A DNA stretch of 33,572 nt from an uncultured Rhodospirillales bacterium. Lineage in GTDB: Bacteria; Pseudomonadota; Alphaproteobacteria; Reyranellales; Reyranellaceae. Below the pieces are notes generated by a model. It ran no database searches, was not told where the DNA came from, and saw nothing but the letters and a program-made list of their open reading frames with translations. The DNA lies in the NCBI GenBank assembly GCA_945957125.1, contig CAMFJT010000034.1, positions 1 through 33,572 on the forward strand, written 5' to 3'. The translations under genes and the position numbers were made by a program. Positions 1 to 7,950 of this stretch are shown here, one piece after another. Position 1 is the stretch's first letter; each line of letters begins with the position of its first letter.

Positions 1-416
1 GTGAAGTCGGGATGCGAGTTGGTGAAGCCGAACTGCACCAGCTTGGCCTTCTGGTAGATCGGCGAGGCGGCCATCGAGGCGGGGCTGGCGAAGTCGCCGA
101 GCTCGGCAACGATCTTCGGGTCGGCGACGAACTTCTGCGCCACGGCGACCGACTGGCGCGGGTCGCTCTGCGTGTCCTCGAAGACATAGGCGAGCGGCCG
201 GCCCTTGATGCCGCCGCCGGCGTTGATCTCGTCGAGCGCGAGGTCGAAGCCCATCTTCCACTGCGCGCCGTATTGCGCGTTGGGGCCGGTAAGCGGGCCG
301 CTGACCCCGAGATAGATCGGCTCGCCCTTGGCCGGTTCGGCGAGGGCCGGCGCGATGGCGGCAAGAAGGGCGGCGGCTGAGGCGCCGAGCAGGAGACGAC
401 GATGAAGCACGGGCAT
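1..416 (-). CDS. Branched-chain amino acid-type ABC transporter substrate-binding protein (5' part only)
   Basis: Reading in from 416 on the minus strand gives about 138 residues, open to the window edge. The start is an ATG at 416-414. Residues 1-26 form a signal peptide with a twin-arginine-like HRRLLLGA followed by an Ala-rich core ending ALA-EP. The mature start has the periplasmic-binding-protein type I pattern of LivJ/amide receptors: YLGVSGPLTGPNAQYG, then a DEINAGGGIKGRPL segment, then a DTQSDPRQSVAVAQKFV helix. The family captures branched-chain amino acids, amides or aromatic acids in the periplasm for Liv-type ABC permeases. No permease genes are visible, and partners may lie left of the window. 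The substrate cannot be told. The gene diverges from the monooxygenase cassette across 233 bases. The assignment is firm; only the C-terminal part is missing. Confidence 0.88.
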   Translation of the reverse strand, partial: MPVLHRRLLLGASAAALLAAIAPALAEPAKGEPIYLGVSGPLTGPNAQYGAQWKMGFDLALDEINAGGGIKGRPLAYVFEDTQSDPRQSVAVAQKFVADPKIVAELGDFASPASMAASPIYQKAKLVQFGFTNSHPDF

Positions 417-649
417 GGAGCACCTCACGCTGGGGGCCGTTGCGGACAGGGCGCAGAACGTGGCAGTGGCGGCGTTGCCGGCAAACAGAATGTTCTCGTC
501 GAAGATTCGTCGCCGGGAACCACATCCTCACGTCGTGCAATCACATCACGACAAGAACCATGCACGGACTGTACCAGCGGCCGGGACGCACGGCGCATGA
601 GACATGCTGCGCCTTGCATGAGGCCGATCTTCGCGCGAGGGTCGCGCGC
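417..649. promoter_or_regulatory. Divergent intergenic region between receptor gene and monooxygenase cassette
   Basis: These 233 bases separate two divergent starts (416 minus, 650 plus), so promoters for both must lie here. A GAGGG at about 637-641 fits as the ribosome binding site for 650. The reading frame stays open upstream of 650, but that translation looks unlike the flavin monooxygenase family and is rich in Arg, Thr and His, so I treat it as non-coding. I see no convincing -35/-10 pair or operator palindrome. Confidence 0.4.
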
Positions 650-1672
650 ATGACCAAGCGTTTGGGTTTTTTCACCCGCCTGCTCGACGACACGAATGCC
701 GCCGAACGCTATCGCCTCGCGACCGAGCAGATCGTTCAGGCCGAGCGGAGCGGCTTCGACTCGGCCTGGATCGCGCAGCATCACTTCCACGAGGCCGAGG
801 GCGGGTTGCCCGCGCCGTTCGTGTTCCTCGCGCACGCCGCGGCGGCCACGTCGCGAATCCGGCTCGGTACCGGCATCGTCACGCTGCCGCTCGAGCTGCC
901 GCTGCGGGTGGCCGAGGACGCCGCCGTGCTCGACCTGCTGAGCGCTCACCGGCTGGAGGTTGGCGTCGGTCCCGGCGGTAATCTCACGGCCTTTACCGCC
1001 TTCGGTCTGGATAGCCGCGACCGCCATCGCCTGATGAACGGCAATCTCGAGTTGATGCGCAAGGCCTGGTCGGGCGGGATCCTGACCGGCGGCGACCGGC
1101 TCTATCCGTCCAGCCCGACGCTGGTGGAGCGGATCTGGCAGGCGACCTTCTCGGTCGAAGGCTCGCGGCGAGCGGGCGCGGCGGGCGACGGCCTGATGCT
1201 GTCGCGCACCCAGCCGCGCGAGCCGGGCGCACCGTTCGTGCCGCTCGACGCGATTCAGAACCCGATGCTCGACGCCTACATCGAAGCGCTGCCTGCGGGG
1301 CGTGCGCCGCGCATTCTCGCCTCGCGCACCGTCTTCGTCGTCGACGACCGCAAGGATGCCTACCGCTTTGCCGAGACCGGCCTGCCGCGGCTGGTGAACA
1401 AGCGCGCGGCGGCGGGAGCGCCCGCCCCGAGCGGGTCGGTGCACGACCTGATCAAGGCCTTCGACGTCCATCTCGGCACGCCGGAGGAGGTGATCGACTC
1501 GCTGCGCCGGGACACGACGCTGGAGCGCGCGACCGACCTCACCATGCAGGTCCATTCGATCGACCCACCGCATCCCTTCATCCTGCGCTCCATCGAGCTG
1601 ATGGCGGAGAAGGTGGCGCCCGCGCTAGGCTGGGTCCGCGACGGGACGGCGAGCGTTCGCCGCGTCGCCTGA
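650..1672 (+). CDS. Luciferase-like FMN-dependent monooxygenase (KPN_01858-type)
   Basis: A 340-residue protein of the bacterial luciferase-like (LLM) flavin monooxygenase superfamily. It opens with LGFFTRL and continues with the barrel features of the family: FDSAWIAQHHFHEAEGG (about residues 36-52), a TSRIRLGTGIVTLPLELPLR strand-turn, and LEVGVGPGG. Such enzymes use reduced flavin and O2 to hydroxylate or cleave small substrates; the substrate here is unknown. From memory, the overall pattern and neighbours match the KPN_01858 family, which travels with the two genes that follow. The start at 650 is chosen because LLM homology begins there and GAGGG lies upstream. Only 12 bases separate it from the next start, with an AGGAAGGAAA ribosome binding site in the gap. 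The family is sure, the subfamily likely. Confidence 0.85.
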   Translation: MTKRLGFFTRLLDDTNAAERYRLATEQIVQAERSGFDSAWIAQHHFHEAEGGLPAPFVFLAHAAAATSRIRLGTGIVTLPLELPLRVAEDAAVLDLLSAHRLEVGVGPGGNLTAFTAFGLDSRDRHRLMNGNLELMRKAWSGGILTGGDRLYPSSPTLVERIWQATFSVEGSRRAGAAGDGLMLSRTQPREPGAPFVPLDAIQNPMLDAYIEALPAGRAPRILASRTVFVVDDRKDAYRFAETGLPRLVNKRAAAGAPAPSGSVHDLIKAFDVHLGTPEEVIDSLRRDTTLERATDLTMQVHSIDPPHPFILRSIELMAEKVAPALGWVRDGTASVRRVA

Positions 1673-1684
1673 GGAAGGAAACGA

Positions 1685-2260
1685 ATGCAAGCCGACGTCA
1701 TCGACACCCTGGCCGGCATCGCGCCCGGCTCGCACCTGGACACGGTGCGACGCACGCGCCGCGCGGTGGCGCGCGAGCATGCCCAGAAGAGCTACGACTC
1801 GCTGTTCGCGCCAGCCGACTATGGCGATTTCTCGCCGGCCGAGCGTTACGCCATCGCGGTCTTCGTCGCCGGCTTGCACGGGCAGACGGCGATCAAGGAC
1901 TTCTATGCCGCCAAGCTCGGGAGCGCCGGAGCAATCGATGCGGAGATCGCGGCGGCATCGACCAAGGGTCCCTACGGAGCCTATCCGAAAGGTCCGCTGA
2001 GCAAGGAAGACACGCCGGGCCCGATCCATCGTGTTGCCGAAGCGCAGCGCAAGGCTCTCGGCCCGAAGCTGGCCGCCGCCTTCGAGCACGTCCACATGCT
2101 GGTCTTCCATCCGCGCGATGCCGCGCCGCCGTCGCTGCAGGCGATGCTCGACGCCGGCTGGACGACCGACGCCGTCGTGACGCTGTCGCAGCTCGTGGCG
2201 TTCCTTTCCTTTCAGATCCGTGTGGTGGCGGGCCTCAAGGTCCTCGCCGCCAAGTCGTGA
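1685..2260 (+). CDS. CMD-domain protein, cysteine-free (Avi_7170-type)
   Basis: A 191-residue, mostly helical protein related to carboxymuconolactone decarboxylase/AhpD folds. The stretch SPAERYAIAVFVAGLHG (about residues 50-66) resembles the CMD core helix. The C-terminal half, with FEHVHMLVFHPRD and a VTLSQLVAFLSFQIRVVAGL helix, resembles a second CMD-like unit. The translation contains no cysteine, so it cannot perform CxxC peroxidase chemistry itself. From memory it matches the Avi_7170 family, which occurs with KPN_01858-type monooxygenases and AhpD-like partners. A strong AGGAAGGAA ribosome binding site precedes it, and it lies 7 bases from the next start. It may be a structural or regulatory partner of the downstream AhpD-like protein; that role is inference. 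Confidence 0.75.
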   Translation: MQADVIDTLAGIAPGSHLDTVRRTRRAVAREHAQKSYDSLFAPADYGDFSPAERYAIAVFVAGLHGQTAIKDFYAAKLGSAGAIDAEIAAASTKGPYGAYPKGPLSKEDTPGPIHRVAEAQRKALGPKLAAAFEHVHMLVFHPRDAAPPSLQAMLDAGWTTDAVVTLSQLVAFLSFQIRVVAGLKVLAAKS

Positions 2261-2267
2261 GGGCACC

Positions 2268-2870
2268 ATGACCGACAAGACCGTTCCCCAATCCGGCCAC
2301 GTGGTGCCGGCCGTCTTCACGCGCGACATGCTCGACTGGTTGCCGTGGCTCGAGCCGGTTGCGGCCGACAGGATGACCGAGCGACAGCTCGCCAGCCTGG
2401 TCGATGCCGCACGCGTGAAGTCCGATTACTTCCGCCTGCTGGCGCGCGATCCCGACGTGCTCGAGGCGCGCACCCGGACCGACAAGGACATCTTCTACAA
2501 TCCCGATGCCGGCCTGCCGCGCGCGGAGCGCGAGCTCGCCGCCGCCACGACCTCGCGGCTGAACGGCTGCATCTACTGCGCGTCGGTGCACGCGCGCTTC
2601 GCGGCGACCTATTCGAAAAGGGTCGCCGACGTCGACAAGCTCCTCGCCGAAGGCGTCGGTGCCGACCTCGACAAGCGCTGGAACGCGATCGTGGCGGCGT
2701 CGGTGGCGCTGACCGAGACGCCGATCACGTTCGGGCCGCGGCACATCGATGCGCTGCGCGAGGTCGGGCTCGACGACGACGCCATCGTCGACGTGATCAA
2801 CGCCGCGTCGTTCTTCAACTGGGCGAACCGCCTGATGCTCTCGCTCGGCGAGCCGACTCCGGCGGCTTGA
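2268..2870 (+). CDS. AhpD-like alkylhydroperoxidase-domain protein (Avi_7169-type)
   Basis: A 200-residue protein with the AhpD/CMD active-site signature NGCIYCASVHARF. The redox pair is Cys101-x-x-Cys104, followed by His108. In AhpD proteins the two cysteines cycle between dithiol and disulfide to reduce peroxides or peroxiredoxin partners. The start at 2268 follows the CMD stop by 7 bases. The frame is open back to 2220, but that part overlaps the upstream gene and adds no family sequence. It ends the three-gene cassette: stop at 2870, then directly the 2873-2944 inverted repeat. It probably detoxifies a peroxide or peroxy-flavin by-product of the monooxygenase; this is inferred from co-occurrence. 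Confidence 0.83.
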   Translation: MTDKTVPQSGHVVPAVFTRDMLDWLPWLEPVAADRMTERQLASLVDAARVKSDYFRLLARDPDVLEARTRTDKDIFYNPDAGLPRAERELAAATTSRLNGCIYCASVHARFAATYSKRVADVDKLLAEGVGADLDKRWNAIVAASVALTETPITFGPRHIDALREVGLDDDAIVDVINAASFFNWANRLMLSLGEPTPAA

Positions 2871-2872
2871 TC

Positions 2873-2944
2873 TCTTGCCGGAGCGCGGACGTCCCGTCCG
2901 CTCGTGCTCGATGTGGCGGGCGAGACGCCCGCGCTTCGGCAAGA
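2873..2944. repeat. Cloverleaf-like inverted repeat / probable bidirectional terminator
   Basis: Outer arms TCTTGCCGGAGCG (2873-2885) and CGCTTCGGCAAGA (2932-2944) pair along 13 positions with one G.T wobble. They enclose two perfect hairpins: GCGGAC-gtccc-GTCCGC (2885-2901) and GCGGGC-gagac-GCCCGC (2916-2932). The element fills almost exactly the gap between converging stops at 2870 and 2946. It could act as a transcription terminator for both strands, although there is no T-run, or be a copy of a dispersed palindromic family. No second copy is in this window. Confidence 0.8.
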
Positions 2945-2945
2945 T

Positions 2946-4856
2946 CTACGGCGCGATCCAGAAGGTGTCGGGCTTGTACAGCCCGATATAGCCGCCCGGA
3001 TCCCAGGCGTAGAAGCCTTCCTTCGGCACGTTCCGGACCTTTGGTCCGGACACGAGCGGCTGCATGATGCCGTTGACGGTGCCGATCGAGAACACCTGGT
3101 CAACATTCGTCTCGAGGATGTTTCGCCACGCCTCGAGGCGGGTCGCCTCGTCGGTCGAGGTTTCCCAATTGCGCAGATAGTCGAGCAGTACGCAGGCTTC
3201 CGGCAGGTCGCACTTCTCACCCTGCTTGCCTTTGCTCTCGATGAACATGCCCCAGCGCGACCATTGCAGCCCGCCCTGCGTGGTCGGCGCGAACTCGCGC
3301 GGGCTGGTGTTGGCCGTCGGCACGGCCGTCGTGATGCCGGCATAGGCGGTCATGATCGCCTCGCCGGAGAAGGCGCGCAGGCGGAAGTTCTCGCGCGTCT
3401 GCGGCTTGAACAGGAGCTTGATGCCGATCTGCTTCCACTGGTCGGCGATCAGCGACAGCGCGTCGGCGTCCTCCGTCTCCTCGCTGGCATGCTCGACGAT
3501 GATGGTCGCCTGCCGGCCGTCGGGCAGCAGGCGGAAGCCGAGGCTGCTGCGCTGGGTCAGCCCCATCTCGTCGAGCAGCGCGTTGGCTGCCTTGGGATCG
3601 TAGGTCGCCCACTTCGTCGCATACTCGGGCTTGAACAGCACCGAGCGTCGCATGATCGTGTTGTTGGAGGGCCGTGCCAGGCCGATATAGACGACCTCGT
3701 TCAGCTCGTCGCGATCGACGGCCAGCGACAGGGCACGCCGGAACCGCACGTCGCGCATCACCTTGCGCCACACCTCGTCCTTCGCGTTGAGGTTGGGATA
3801 GAGCGCGAGCTGCGAGCCCGAGCCCGATTCCCAGAGAAACACCTCGACGCCCGAGCTCCGGCTGCTCTTCCGGAGGAACGTGTAGTCGCGCATGTTGAGA
3901 TAGCGCGGCTGCAGGTCGGCTTCGCCCAATCCTGCCTTGGCGGGGATGAGGTTGGTCGCCGCCAGCGTGAAGATCACACGGTCGAAATAGGGGAGCTGCA
4001 CGCCCTTCTGGTCGATCCGGTAGTAGTAGGGATTGCGGTCGAACACGAAGCGCTGCGCCGGCGGCGCGGTCATCAGCTTCCAGGCGTTGAGCGTCGGTAA
4101 ATCCGGATTGTCGTTGTTGTACATCACGTCGACGCGTCGGTGGATCTGCACCCAGTTGCCCATCGCCTGGCCGCCCTTGGCCTCCCTCGCGATCTCCTCG
4201 ACCGGCGTGTACCTCTTGTGGAATTTCTTGAGATAGTGCGCCGGCCGGTACAGGAACAGCGGGGCGGCGCGCGCCTGGCTCTCGATGAAGTTCGGGTTGG
4301 GCTTCTTCCAGCTGTATTTGATGGTCAGCGGATCGACGATCTCGACTACGGGCGGCTCGTCGTCGACCATCAGCTCGATGCTCGGCCCGCCCGGCGACAG
4401 TTCCGCGTTGTTGGCGATGTCTTCCCAGTAGTAGCGGAAGTCCTCGGTCGTGAACGGCGCGCCGTCCGACCATTTGTGGCCGGCCCGCAGCTTGAACGTG
4501 AATTCGCGGCTGTCCTTCACCTCGTAGCTTTCGAGGATATCGGGCTGCAGCTTGAAGTGGTCATCGTACACGATGAGCCGCGCGTTGGCGTAGAGCGTCA
4601 TCATGCGCGTGTCGCGCGCCGTCGCCATCAGCATGTTGACCTGCCCGCCGGGATGGCCGGGACCGTCCGTACCGGCGAAGCGCTCCACGACCGACGGCGC
4701 CGTCGGTATGCGCTTGTCGACCGGAGGAAGCGCACCGGACTTCACCTGATCGGCGAACATCGGGGTTTCCTGCATGGCGGGCAGGGGATCGGCGTCGGCG
4801 CCGAACGGGCTCCAGAGGGCGAAGGCGACCGCCGCCGAAAATACGCGCCTCTTCAT
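2946..4856 (-). CDS. Peptide/nickel-type ABC transporter substrate-binding protein (SBP_bac_5)
   Basis: A 636-residue extracytoplasmic receptor. Residues 1-22 form a short signal peptide (MKRRVF then a hydrophobic stretch ending ADA). Family hallmarks of the DppA/OppA class follow: YEVKDSREFTFKLRAGHKWS near residues 110-130, DGAPFTTEDFRYYWEDI, and later VRFRRALSLAVDRDEL and the GIKLLFKP strand. The length is greater than DppA (about 535) and near the long oligopeptide or opine-type receptors. It follows the TctC-type gene by 22 bases with an ACGAGG site before ATG, so it is the last gene of the tauD-tctC operon. No permease or ATPase genes accompany it, so the ligand is unknown. From memory, KPN_01858 cassettes are often linked to peptide-type ABC genes, but this one is convergent with the cassette. 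Confidence 0.9.
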   Translation of the reverse strand: MKRRVFSAAVAFALWSPFGADADPLPAMQETPMFADQVKSGALPPVDKRIPTAPSVVERFAGTDGPGHPGGQVNMLMATARDTRMMTLYANARLIVYDDHFKLQPDILESYEVKDSREFTFKLRAGHKWSDGAPFTTEDFRYYWEDIANNAELSPGGPSIELMVDDEPPVVEIVDPLTIKYSWKKPNPNFIESQARAAPLFLYRPAHYLKKFHKRYTPVEEIAREAKGGQAMGNWVQIHRRVDVMYNNDNPDLPTLNAWKLMTAPPAQRFVFDRNPYYYRIDQKGVQLPYFDRVIFTLAATNLIPAKAGLGEADLQPRYLNMRDYTFLRKSSRSSGVEVFLWESGSGSQLALYPNLNAKDEVWRKVMRDVRFRRALSLAVDRDELNEVVYIGLARPSNNTIMRRSVLFKPEYATKWATYDPKAANALLDEMGLTQRSSLGFRLLPDGRQATIIVEHASEETEDADALSLIADQWKQIGIKLLFKPQTRENFRLRAFSGEAIMTAYAGITTAVPTANTSPREFAPTTQGGLQWSRWGMFIESKGKQGEKCDLPEACVLLDYLRNWETSTDEATRLEAWRNILETNVDQVFSIGTVNGIMQPLVSGPKVRNVPKEGFYAWDPGGYIGLYKPDTFWIAP

Positions 4857-4878
4857 GTCGAAACCTCGTCTCTACGCT

Positions 4879-5838
4879 TTATTCGGCCTTTGCGCCGGAC
4901 AGTCTTACCAGTTCGGCCCATCGGGAGGCATCCCGTTTGATGAAGGCATCGAACGCCTCGACGCTCAGCGGCGTTGCCGCCAGACCGACGTCGCGCAGGC
5001 GCTGCACGAAGGCGGGCTCGACGAGGGCGGCATTCAATACGCCGTTGAGGCGCTCGATCACGGCTCCCGGCAGGCCGGCTGGCCCGGCGATCGACATCCA
5101 GGGCTGCAGGTCGAAGCCGGGGAAGAAGTCGGTGAGCGGCGGCACGTCCGGCAGGGTCGGATCGCGCACCGCGCCGGTCACGGCGAGCACCTTGAGCTTG
5201 CCGGCCTTGATCGGCGCGAGCGCCACCGCGGCATCGAGAAACATGAAGTCGAAGCGGCCTTCCATGAGGTCGACGAGTGCCTTGGCCGAGCCGAGATAAG
5301 GCACGTGCGTGGCCGAGAAGGGCATCTTCGAGCGGATCAGCTCGACCAGCAGGTGATGGGCCGTGCCGACCCCGGGCGAGCCGTAGGAGTAACTGTCCGG
5401 CTTGGCCTGCAGCATCGCCACCAGCGCCTGGGGATCGGCGACCGGCAGGTCGGGGCGGCAGACCAGGAACAGCACGACGCGTCCCATCATCGCCACGCCG
5501 GCGAAGTCGGCGGGACCGATCAGTGGCCGCGCGTAGAGCGCCGGTGTGATGCAAAGCGTGCTGACGGTGGCGAGCAGCAGCGTGTAGCCGTCGGGAGCTG
5601 CCTTGGCGACATAGGCGGCGCCGAGCTGCGTCGCCGCGCCGGGCTTGTTGTCGATCACCGCCGGCTGGCCGAAAGCCGCCTGCAGCCGGTCGCCGACCAG
5701 CCTCCCCAGCACGTCGGTCAGGCCGCCGGGCGGATAGGGCACCACGACCTTGAACGGCTGGCTGGGCCAGGATTGCGCACGAGGCGCGGCCGGCAGCACC
5801 GCAGCGCCCGCGCCCGCCAGCAGCGTCCGCCGCCGCAT
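4879..5838 (-). CDS. Tripartite tricarboxylate transporter substrate-binding protein (Bug/TctC family)
   Basis: A 319-residue periplasmic receptor. An MRRRTLLAGAGAAV twin-arginine-like signal peptide ends near residue 21. The Bug family pattern then follows: WPSQPFKVVVPYPPGGLTDV, RPAVIDN-type NKPGA, AKAAPDGYTLLL, and YLGSAKALVDLMEGRFDFMF. These proteins bind carboxylates or other small polar ligands. It has no TctA/TctB partner beside it, unlike the second TctC-type gene at 23333-24346. Its ATG at 5838 lies one base from the TGA of the dioxygenase gene, implying translational coupling. Pairing with a TauD-type enzyme suggests a receptor for that enzyme's substrate; this is inference. Confidence 0.92.
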   Translation of the reverse strand: MRRRTLLAGAGAAVLPAAPRAQSWPSQPFKVVVPYPPGGLTDVLGRLVGDRLQAAFGQPAVIDNKPGAATQLGAAYVAKAAPDGYTLLLATVSTLCITPALYARPLIGPADFAGVAMMGRVVLFLVCRPDLPVADPQALVAMLQAKPDSYSYGSPGVGTAHHLLVELIRSKMPFSATHVPYLGSAKALVDLMEGRFDFMFLDAAVALAPIKAGKLKVLAVTGAVRDPTLPDVPPLTDFFPGFDLQPWMSIAGPAGLPGAVIERLNGVLNAALVEPAFVQRLRDVGLAATPLSVEAFDAFIKRDASRWAELVRLSGAKAE

Positions 5839-5839
5839 C

Positions 5840-6808
5840 TCAGCCGCGATCGAAGGCGCGTTTGGGGCCGGGACGCGTGCCCTCGGCGATGACGGGCTTC
5901 ACCGTGCCGTTGGCCGGCACCGTGTCCTCCGCATAGGCGCCGGTGACGCCCTGCGGTCGGTCGCCCTTCACCGTGACACGCTCCATCGTGCGCCGCGCCG
6001 GATAGTAGTCGTGACTGGCATAGTGCTGGACCGAGCGGTTGTCCCACATCACCAGCGTGTTGGGCCGCCATTTCACCCGGAGCTGGTATTCGGGGATCGT
6101 CGCCTGACGGTAGAGGAACTCCAGCAGCGCGTCGCTCTCGTCCGCCTTGAGGCCCTTGATGCGCGTGCAGAACTGGCGATTGACGTAGAGCACGCGCCGC
6201 CCGGTCACCGGATGCACCCGCACGACGGGATGCCACGGGTTGGGGAACTCGTCCTCCAGCTTGCGCAGCTTGGCGCGATCGCTGTAGCCGAACAGGGGCC
6301 GCCACGGCTTGAAGTCGTGCTGCGCCTCCAGCCCGTGGATGTGCTGCTTCATGCGCTCGCTGAGGCCGCGATAGGCCGCGCTCATCGAGGCGAACAGCGT
6401 GTCGCCGCCGGCTTCCGGCACGACCTTGCCGCGCAGGATGGTCGCCATCGGCGGCGCCTCGCGGAAAGTCTCGTCGACATGCCAGATGTCGGTCAGGGCC
6501 GGCGGATTGTCGGCCGAGTAGTCCAGGATGATGACCTCCGGCTTGTCGGGCAGGTTGGGCGAGAAGGGATGGATCGACAGGTCGCCGAACAACGCGCCGA
6601 ACGCCATCTGCTGGTCGACCGTGATGTCCTGGTCACGCAAGACGATCACCTCGTAGTTCACGAGGGCATCGTGGATCGCCTTGAACCGGGCCGGCGAGAG
6701 TGGATGGCGGAGGTCGACGCCTTCGATTTCCGCGCCGATGAAGCCGTTGATCGGGCGTATGCGGATGTCCGCTTCGCTCTGCAGCACGGCTGCCGCTGCT
6801 GCTGCCAT
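5840..6808 (-). CDS. TauD/TfdA-family Fe(II)/2-oxoglutarate dioxygenase
   Basis: A 322-residue member of the taurine/alpha-ketoglutarate dioxygenase family, which hydroxylates a carbon to release sulfite, a phenol, an amine or similar. The iron-binding triad is visible as His110-x-Asp112 (IWHVDETF) and His262 (WDNRSVQHYA). Arg277, in RRTMERVTV, is placed to bind 2-oxoglutarate, matching E. coli TauD spacing. The start is set at 6808, where a perfect GGAGG lies 6 bases upstream. A longer frame to 6871 would overlap the divergent oxidase start and adds non-family residues. It heads the operon with the TctC-type and peptide-type receptors. The substrate is unresolved and need not be taurine. Confidence 0.92.
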   Translation of the reverse strand: MAAAAAAVLQSEADIRIRPINGFIGAEIEGVDLRHPLSPARFKAIHDALVNYEVIVLRDQDITVDQQMAFGALFGDLSIHPFSPNLPDKPEVIILDYSADNPPALTDIWHVDETFREAPPMATILRGKVVPEAGGDTLFASMSAAYRGLSERMKQHIHGLEAQHDFKPWRPLFGYSDRAKLRKLEDEFPNPWHPVVRVHPVTGRRVLYVNRQFCTRIKGLKADESDALLEFLYRQATIPEYQLRVKWRPNTLVMWDNRSVQHYASHDYYPARRTMERVTVKGDRPQGVTGAYAEDTVPANGTVKPVIAEGTRPGPKRAFDRG

Positions 6809-6864
6809 TGCTTCCTCCGACTTGCTTGTTGCGCTAAGTCTAGCGTCTCGACGGCGGGGGGACC
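6809..6864. promoter_or_regulatory. Short divergent promoter region
   Basis: Only 56 bases separate the dioxygenase start (6808, minus) from the 2-hydroxyacid oxidase start (6865, plus). Promoters for both must be back to back or reach into the coding regions, so joint regulation is plausible. TTGCTTGTTGCGCTAAGTCTAG-like, less GC-rich sequence at about 6822-6843 is the likeliest promoter core, but I cannot assign boxes. Confidence 0.4.
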
Positions 6865-7950
6865 ATGGCAAGCGGGCTGGAAAACGAATACGTGACGCTG
6901 CACGAGGTCGTGAAGGCGGCGAAGATCCGCCTGAACGGCAATATCTGGGACTACCTGATCGGCGGCACCGAAACCGAGACGACCCTGCGGCGCAACCGCA
7001 TGGCGCTCGATTCGATCGCCTTCAAGCCGCGCGTGCTGCGCGACGTGAGCAGGATCGACCCCTCGTCCGAGATCCTCGGCAAGAAGCTCCGCATTCCCGT
7101 CCTGCTGGCGCCGGTCGGCTCTCTCGAATCGTTCGAGCCGGGCGGCGGCATCACCGTCGCCAAGGGGGCCGGCGCGGGCGGCGTCGGCATGCTGATCAGC
7201 TCGGTGACGACGCTCAAGCTCGAGGACATCGTCAAGGGCGGCGACGGTCCGAAGATCTACCAGCTCTACATCCGCGGCGACGACAAGTGGGTGGCTGACC
7301 GGGTCAAGCAGGCGATGGACGCGGGCTACGACGCCTTCTGCATCACCGTCGACACTGCCGTGTATTCGCGCCGCGAGCGCGACATCGCCAAGCGCTTCGT
7401 GAAGTCGTGGCGCACCTCGGCGACCGGGCAGGACCACCAGGCTGCCTTCGCCTGGGACAACTACAAGCGGGTCAAGGACCAGTTCCCCGACGTGAAGTTC
7501 ATCCTGAAGGGCATCGGCTGCGGCGAGGATGCCGAGATCGCCATCAAGGAAGGCACCTGGGGCGTCTATTGCTCCAACCATGGCGGCCGCCAGCTCGACC
7601 ACGGCCGCGGCTCGGCCGCGGTGCTGCCGGAGATCGTCGAGGTCGCCAAGGGCAAGGCGAAGGTCATCGTCGACGGCTCGTTCAGCCGCGGCAGCGACAT
7701 CGTGAAGGCGATCTGCCTCGGCGCCGACTGGGTCGGCATGGGCCGGCTCTATTGCTACGGCCTCGCCGCCAACGGCGCGGCGGGCATCGAGCGCGTCGTG
7801 GAGCTGCTCGAGGAGGAGATGAAGGAGGTGATGGGGCTGCTCGGCGTCTCGAGCCTCAAGCAGCTCGACAAGAGCTACATCAGCCAGGCCATGCCGACTA
7901 ACATCCCGAGCGTCCACTCACCCTTCCCGCTGCTGCACGAGGGGTATTAG
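6865..7950 (+). CDS. FMN-dependent alpha-hydroxy-acid oxidase/dehydrogenase
   Basis: A 361-residue TIM-barrel flavoprotein of the glycolate oxidase / lactate dehydrogenase family, oxidising 2-hydroxyacids to 2-oxoacids. Catalytic and FMN residues can be mapped by eye onto spinach glycolate oxidase: Tyr30 (WDY), Tyr135 (YQLY), Asp163 (TVDT), Lys215 (ILKG), His239 and Arg242 (SNHGGRQLD). The usual DGGxRRG phosphate-binding loop reads DGSFSRG (270-276), so the Arg equivalent to glycolate oxidase Arg289 is Ser274. The later GRP reads GRL. The start has a GGGGGGA site. It diverges from the TauD operon by 56 bases. Its TAG overlaps the stop codon of the next, converging gene. Confidence 0.9.
   Translation: MASGLENEYVTLHEVVKAAKIRLNGNIWDYLIGGTETETTLRRNRMALDSIAFKPRVLRDVSRIDPSSEILGKKLRIPVLLAPVGSLESFEPGGGITVAKGAGAGGVGMLISSVTTLKLEDIVKGGDGPKIYQLYIRGDDKWVADRVKQAMDAGYDAFCITVDTAVYSRRERDIAKRFVKSWRTSATGQDHQAAFAWDNYKRVKDQFPDVKFILKGIGCGEDAEIAIKEGTWGVYCSNHGGRQLDHGRGSAAVLPEIVEVAKGKAKVIVDGSFSRGSDIVKAICLGADWVGMGRLYCYGLAANGAAGIERVVELLEEEMKEVMGLLGVSSLKQLDKSYISQAMPTNIPSVHSPFPLLHEGY

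Noticed and set aside
2904-4100. Long plus-strand open frame (398 codons) opposite the peptide-type receptor gene
   Set aside because: It is a GC-rich antisense shadow rich in Arg, Leu, Gly and His. The minus-strand frame has clear SBP_bac_5 motifs.
5840-6808. Naming the dioxygenase tauD
   Set aside because: Only the family is visible; no taurine transporter (tauABC) is nearby.
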